Assembly: GCA_046728035.1 (NCBI GenBank)
Contig: JBKPDT010000016.1
Coordinates: 1 to 25,729, forward strand
From: DASRWT01 sp046728035
GTDB taxonomy: Bacteria; Methylomirabilota; Methylomirabilia; Rokubacteriales; CSP1-6
Length of the DNA stretch: 25,729 nt
Direction: 5' to 3'
Shown here piece after piece: positions 22,709 to 25,729 of this stretch. The notes beneath the pieces are model-generated. The model did not search any database. It saw nothing but the letters and a program-made list of their open reading frames with translations, and was not told where the DNA came from. Within the stretch, counting starts at the first letter, position 1, and every line of letters starts with the position of its first letter. A program made the position numbers and the translations under genes.

Positions 22709-23518
22709 ATGGACTGGAGCGCGATGAGGCAGGTAGCGGTCGCGATGGTGACCCAGGTCGGGCTGCGCGTCCTAGGCGCCATCATCCTCTGGATCATCGG
22801 GCGCATGATCATCGCGGTAATCGTGCGGCTCGTCTCCCGCGCGTTGACCTTCCGCCACGTGGACGCGACGATCACGCGCTACCTCTCGAATATCCTCGGC
22901 GTGGTGCTGAACGTCGCCCTCGCGATGGGGATTCTCAGCATCTTCGGCGTGGAGACCACGACCTTCGCCGCCCTCGCCGCCGCCGCCGGCGTGGCCATCG
23001 GCGTGGCGTGGGGTGGACTCCTCTCGAGCTTCGCCGCCGGCGTTTTTCTCGTCGTCCTGCAACCGTTCAAGGTGGGGCAGTTCATCACCGCCGGCGGCGT
23101 CACCGGCACGGTGAAGGAGATCGGCCTCTTCGTGACCGCCGTCGATACCCTCGACAATGTGCGGACGCTGGTGCCCAACAGCAAGATGTTTGCCGACAGT
23201 ATCCAGAACTTCTCGGCTAATCCCTATCGGCGTGTCGAGCTGGTCGCCCAGCTCGACCACGGGGTGGACTATCGCGAGGCTACCTACCGCCTCAAGGACC
23301 GTCTTGCCAAGATCCACAATGTGCTTCCCGAGCCGGCGCCCGACGTGGAAATCCTCACCTTCACCCTGGCCGGCCCCGTTCTCGCGGTACGGCCGTACTG
23401 CAACAACGCGCACTACTGGCAGGTGTACTTCGACACCAACCGGGCCATCCGAGAGGCATTCGGCGAGGCGGGCTTCCCCGCCCCCGAGCAGCACTTCGCG
23501 GTACGCGGCGGGCTCTAG
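22709..23518 (+). CDS. Small MscS-family mechanosensitive channel
   Basis: This is a 269-residue protein, about the length of E. coli MscS, preceded by AAGGGAG and AAAGG. Helices TM1 (about 15-40) and TM2 (about 62-80) are followed by the pore helix TM3 (about 85-118). TM3 carries the Gly/Ala packing pattern AALAAAAGVAIGVAWGGLLS and continues SFAAGVFLVVLQPFKVGQFI. The beta domain follows (VTGTVKEIGLFVTAVDTLDN, then LVPNSKMFADSIQNFS), with an alpha/beta C-terminal domain to VRGGL. It should open on membrane tension and release small solutes during hypo-osmotic shock. It is divergent from the membrane protein-kinase operon, with palindrome copy 4 between them, hinting at shared stress control. 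Confidence 0.94.
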   Translation: MDWSAMRQVAVAMVTQVGLRVLGAIILWIIGRMIIAVIVRLVSRALTFRHVDATITRYLSNILGVVLNVALAMGILSIFGVETTTFAALAAAAGVAIGVAWGGLLSSFAAGVFLVVLQPFKVGQFITAGGVTGTVKEIGLFVTAVDTLDNVRTLVPNSKMFADSIQNFSANPYRRVELVAQLDHGVDYREATYRLKDRLAKIHNVLPEPAPDVEILTFTLAGPVLAVRPYCNNAHYWQVYFDTNRAIREAFGEAGFPAPEQHFAVRGGL

Positions 23519-23523
23519 GGCGC

Positions 23524-24137
23524 TCAGGCCGGACGCGCGGACCCGCCGGCGCGCGCGACGAGGGATTCGATCCGCGCCCGCATCTCCCAGTCCACGCCGG
23601 TGAATCGCGCGATGGCGATGGCGCCGCGACGGTTGGCATAGACCGGCCCCAGAGTCACGCTGTCGGGCACGGCGGCGGCGACCCACTCGAGCCCCCGCGC
23701 GTCGGGAACCCTCATCGCGGCGACGCTCCAGCTCTCCCCGCCGATCTCGACGCTCGCGGTATCCGAAGTACCGGCCCGTCCTCGCTGTAGCTCACCCATT
23801 TGATCCGATGGTCCGCCTCCAGGGCCCCCGCCAGAGCCCGGGCCATCAAGGTCGGGTCGGCAGCGGAATAGACGCCCGCCTCGATCTGGCGCCGCTGGAC
23901 GTGAAGCACCGGGGTGGCCACGCGAGGCAGCCTGGTGACCTCGCGCGCGGTCATCTCGGCCACCTGGTCGAGGTACTCGCCCTTGAGGATCTCGACCGGC
24001 CGCTGGCCGCGGTGCAACGCGAAAAGGAGGAGGAACCCGCAGGTCACGACGAGCAGGCCCACCACCACGGCGAGGATGGCCACACGGAACGGAAGCCATC
24101 CCGCCGCGGCGCGCGCGGCGGCCACCCGCTCGCTCAT
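23524..24137 (-). pseudogene. Membrane-anchored sensor (cache-like) gene, frameshifted and shortened
   Basis: ATG 24137 opens a protein with one membrane helix (about residues 17-41, FRVAILAVVVGLLVVTCGFL) and a periplasmic sensor-like region ending at IKWVSYSEDG. Near 23772-23778 the reading must shift to continue as GTSDTASVEIGGESWSVAAM, LEWVAAAVPDSVTLGPVYAN and RRGAIAIA. This looks like the end of a cache-type domain, just before an expected second membrane helix. That helix and any output domain (HAMP, cyclase or kinase) are absent: the frame ends ARFTGVDWEMRARIESLVAR plus a short tail. It is thus an interrupted sensor with an internal loss. It starts seven bases after the broken hydrolase in the same operon. 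Confidence 0.7.
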
Positions 24138-24144
24138 GAGGCGA

Positions 24145-24833
24145 TCACCGCACCAAGAGATGAAGGCGCAGGATGCGGCGGACCTCCTCGATCGTGGCCG
24201 GCCTGGCCTGGGTGGAGTGGGGAGAATGCGGGGTAACGAAGAGCCCTACTCGGAGCGTCTCGCGCGTCTCCGCCGAGATCCGGAAATCGTAGAGGGCACG
24301 TGGCTGACCACGTTCCAGATCGCGTCGCCGCTCTCGACGACCATCATCTTGACGAGAAGCCCACCCTGTCCGATCAGGATCATGGGCGAGAGCCGCGCGA
24401 GCGCGAGGGCCGCGGTGGGCTCGACCTCGAGCGGAACGCGCTCGCCTCCGATGGTGATCGCCTCGGGCTCGGCGACGAGATACAGATCGAGCGTCCCTGA
24501 GAGAACGGTCCCTTGGACGAGGATCCGGCGCGCCACCGGAACCCTCAGGAGCAGGGTGACCGGGGAGCCGGATCTCCGGGCCAGGAACCCGCGGCCGGGA
24601 CTCGATGGATCCGCGTCGAAGGCCTCGAACAGCCCATGCTCGAGCAGCACGTTGCGCGTCGGGGTGCTGGGGCGGTCCCCGCTGAGCGTGCTCGCCGCCA
24701 GCGCGCGCCCCACCGTCTGCGGCGACACGCGAGTGACGCTGACGAAGGGCGTGCACGCAGAAACCGACAGGGCGGCGAGGGCGGCCGCGACCCAGCCAAG
24801 CGCGAAGCCGGCGTACCGCCGAAAGCCGGGCAC
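24145..24833 (-). pseudogene. Lipoprotein alpha/beta hydrolase, multiply deleted and frameshifted
   Basis: From GTG 24833 a lipobox signal (LSVSAC) leads into VTRVSPQTVGRALAASTLSG and TRNVLLEHGLFEAFDADP, the N-terminus of a family of large lipoprotein alpha/beta hydrolases. It then jumps to SPVTLLLRVPVARRILVQGT and VPLEVEPTAALALA (middle of the family), and again to RLSPMILIGQGGLLVKMMVV. The nucleophile elbow normally reads GHSQGG; here it is GQGG (24361-24372), so the His-Ser pair with the catalytic Ser is gone. After WNVVSHVP a one-base shift near 24292-24299 gives LYDFRISAETRETLRVGLFV, then a short tail EEVRRILRLHLLVR. Full-length relatives are, from memory, two to three times longer. No active enzyme can be made. 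Confidence 0.75.
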
Positions 24834-24850
24834 CTCGGGTCTTTCGGCGC

Positions 24851-25309
24851 CTAGCGGACGGACGTCAGATCGCCAGACATCGCGGTGCCGGTGTGCAGCA
24901 TGCCAGTGCCGCGGAGGAACCGGGCGCTCTCGCGCTGAAAGAGCGCGAAGGTTGCCTGCCGTCCCCGCTCCCCCTTCATGGAGAGCTTCCCGTCCTCGAG
25001 CGTGAAGTTTCCCTTTCCGGCGAGCACTCCGATGGTGCGGGCGATCCCGAACTCGTACGCGCCATTGTCGCCGATGGTCATCTCGATCCAGTCTCCGTCG
25101 TCGCGTGGTCCAGCGAGCCCTATGACGTGGCCCGCCCATTTGCCGGCCACCATCTTGTAGTCGGTGATGGGCACCGGCGTGGCCGGGGCCGGCGGGGGCG
25201 AGGAAGCGCAGGCCCCGAGGACCAACGCGGCGAGGAGGAGGACGGCGGCCCGGGCGATCGAGCCCGGACCGCCAGCCGCTTCACTATTGCGCGTCAGCCC
25301 CATGATCAC
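24851..25309 (-). CDS. Lipoprotein with small beta-rich domain, next to pal
   Basis: This is a 152-residue protein from GTG 25309, or 150 from ATG 25303. The GTG overlaps the pal stop as GTGA, so coupling to pal is likely. The signal ends with the lipobox LVLGAC (Cys34). After a Pro/Ala linker comes a domain (about 53-150) beginning MVAGKWAGHVIGL. It has strand-turn repeats (DWIEMTIGDNGAYEFGIART, GKGNFTLEDGKLSMKGERG, FALFQRESARFLRGTGML) suggesting a small beta-barrel that binds or scaffolds something at the envelope. It resembles in layout the lipoprotein at 8052 (VTGRWAGTWQF). Function is unknown. Confidence 0.82.
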   Translation of the reverse strand: MIMGLTRNSEAAGGPGSIARAAVLLLAALVLGACASSPPPAPATPVPITDYKMVAGKWAGHVIGLAGPRDDGDWIEMTIGDNGAYEFGIARTIGVLAGKGNFTLEDGKLSMKGERGRQATFALFQRESARFLRGTGMLHTGTAMSGDLTSVR

Positions 25310-25729
25310 TGGGGCTTGCTCAGGGAGCGGTCACGACGGTTCTTAGCCCAGCACGCCTCGTTGTGCTCGGTGCACACCGGACGCTCCTTGCCATACGAGA
25401 CGAGGCTGAAGCGACTCGAATCCAGTCCCTGGGCGACCAGGTAGTTCATCGCCGCCCTGGCGCGGCGCTCGCCCAGCGCGATGTTGTACTCGGCGGTGCC
25501 GCGCTCATCGCAGTGGCCCTCGATCAGCACGAGCTGATTGGGATTTGCCTTGAGATACGCCACGCTCGAATCCAGGGTCTTCGCGTCGGCCGGCCGGATA
25601 TTGGCCTTGTCGAAGTCGAAGTAGACGTCCCTGAGATTTTCGTTCGGCGCGTAGTCGGCCGGCGGCGGGGGCGGCGGCGTGGGAGCCGGCGCGGGAGCGG
25701 GAGGCGGCGGCGCGACCGGAGCGGGGGCC
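25306..25729 (-). CDS. pal: Peptidoglycan-associated lipoprotein Pal, N-terminus beyond window
   Basis: The frame is open from the window end to the TGA at 25306. The visible 140 residues start in an Ala/Pro-rich linker and then read the Pal/OmpA C-terminal domain: ENLRDVYFDFDKANIRPADA, LVLIEGHCDERGTAEYNIAL with the peptidoglycan-binding Asp and the downstream Arg of GERRARAAMNYLV, and FSLVSYGKERPVC. The GHCDERGT motif is typical of Pal rather than generic OmpA proteins. Pal links the outer membrane to peptidoglycan and works with TolB and TolA during division; tolB would be expected upstream, outside the window. The Cys pair in RPVCTEHNEACW near the end is also common in Pal. The next gene overlaps by four bases. 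Confidence 0.93.
   Translation of the reverse strand, partial: APAPVAPPPPAPAPAPTPPPPPPADYAPNENLRDVYFDFDKANIRPADAKTLDSSVAYLKANPNQLVLIEGHCDERGTAEYNIALGERRARAAMNYLVAQGLDSSRFSLVSYGKERPVCTEHNEACWAKNRRDRSLSKPQ

Noticed and set aside
1..25729. CRISPR array, insertion sequence or toxin-antitoxin or defence system
   Set aside because: No regularly spaced repeats, transposase motifs, terminal inverted repeats or recognised defence domains were found on either strand.

Overview
The window is GC-rich DNA from a diderm (Gram-negative-type) bacterium. It encodes a Pal-type peptidoglycan-associated lipoprotein, at least six other lipobox proteins, an AMIN-domain cell-wall amidase, an outer-membrane transporter-like protein and a MASE1 histidine kinase with a FixJ-like receiver. 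Gene content and the dense, overlapping minus-strand operons would fit an uncultured soil or subsurface lineage such as Rokubacteria/Methylomirabilota or a deltaproteobacterial relative. That placement is inference; no marker gene here settles it. No rRNA, CRISPR array, insertion sequence, integrase or phage module was seen.

Layout. 1-1558 (minus): partial histidine phosphatase, a short secretin N0/N1-like protein, a coupled one-helix membrane protein and a YtxH-like protein. 1764-3133: a secreted phosphodiester glycosidase (plus) facing a NUDIX hydrolase with an enlarged Nudix box (minus). 3406-3482: tRNA-Pro(UGG). 3515-8444: an AI-2E-type membrane protein, a small lipoprotein, the amidase-rph-rdgB operon (minus) and a second lipoprotein. 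8522-16615 (minus): a long operon reading, in transcription order, outer-membrane protein (broken), HAD phosphatase (broken), patatin-like lipoprotein, formylglycine-generating enzyme, GH13 and GH63. 16628-18449: a secreted two-repeat protein, a possible OmpA-like remnant and an amino-acid-binding lipoprotein. 18454-23518: membrane protein, histidine kinase and receiver operon (minus), and an MscS channel (plus). 23524-25729 (minus): Pal (partial), a lipoprotein, a broken alpha/beta hydrolase and a broken sensor-domain gene.

Two observations stand out. First, the same roughly 20-bp inverted repeat (consensus NATNRGACCWWSRTCYCATN) lies in four separate divergent intergenic regions (4683, 7985, 17284, 22624). 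Nearly all the flanking first genes encode envelope or membrane proteins. This looks like the operator of an undescribed envelope regulon. Second, four and perhaps five genes keep recognisable N- and C-terminal parts but have lost internal blocks and carry frameshifts. One is an alpha/beta hydrolase whose nucleophile elbow lacks the His-Ser pair. This is either real clustered gene decay or an assembly artefact, and read mapping would decide.
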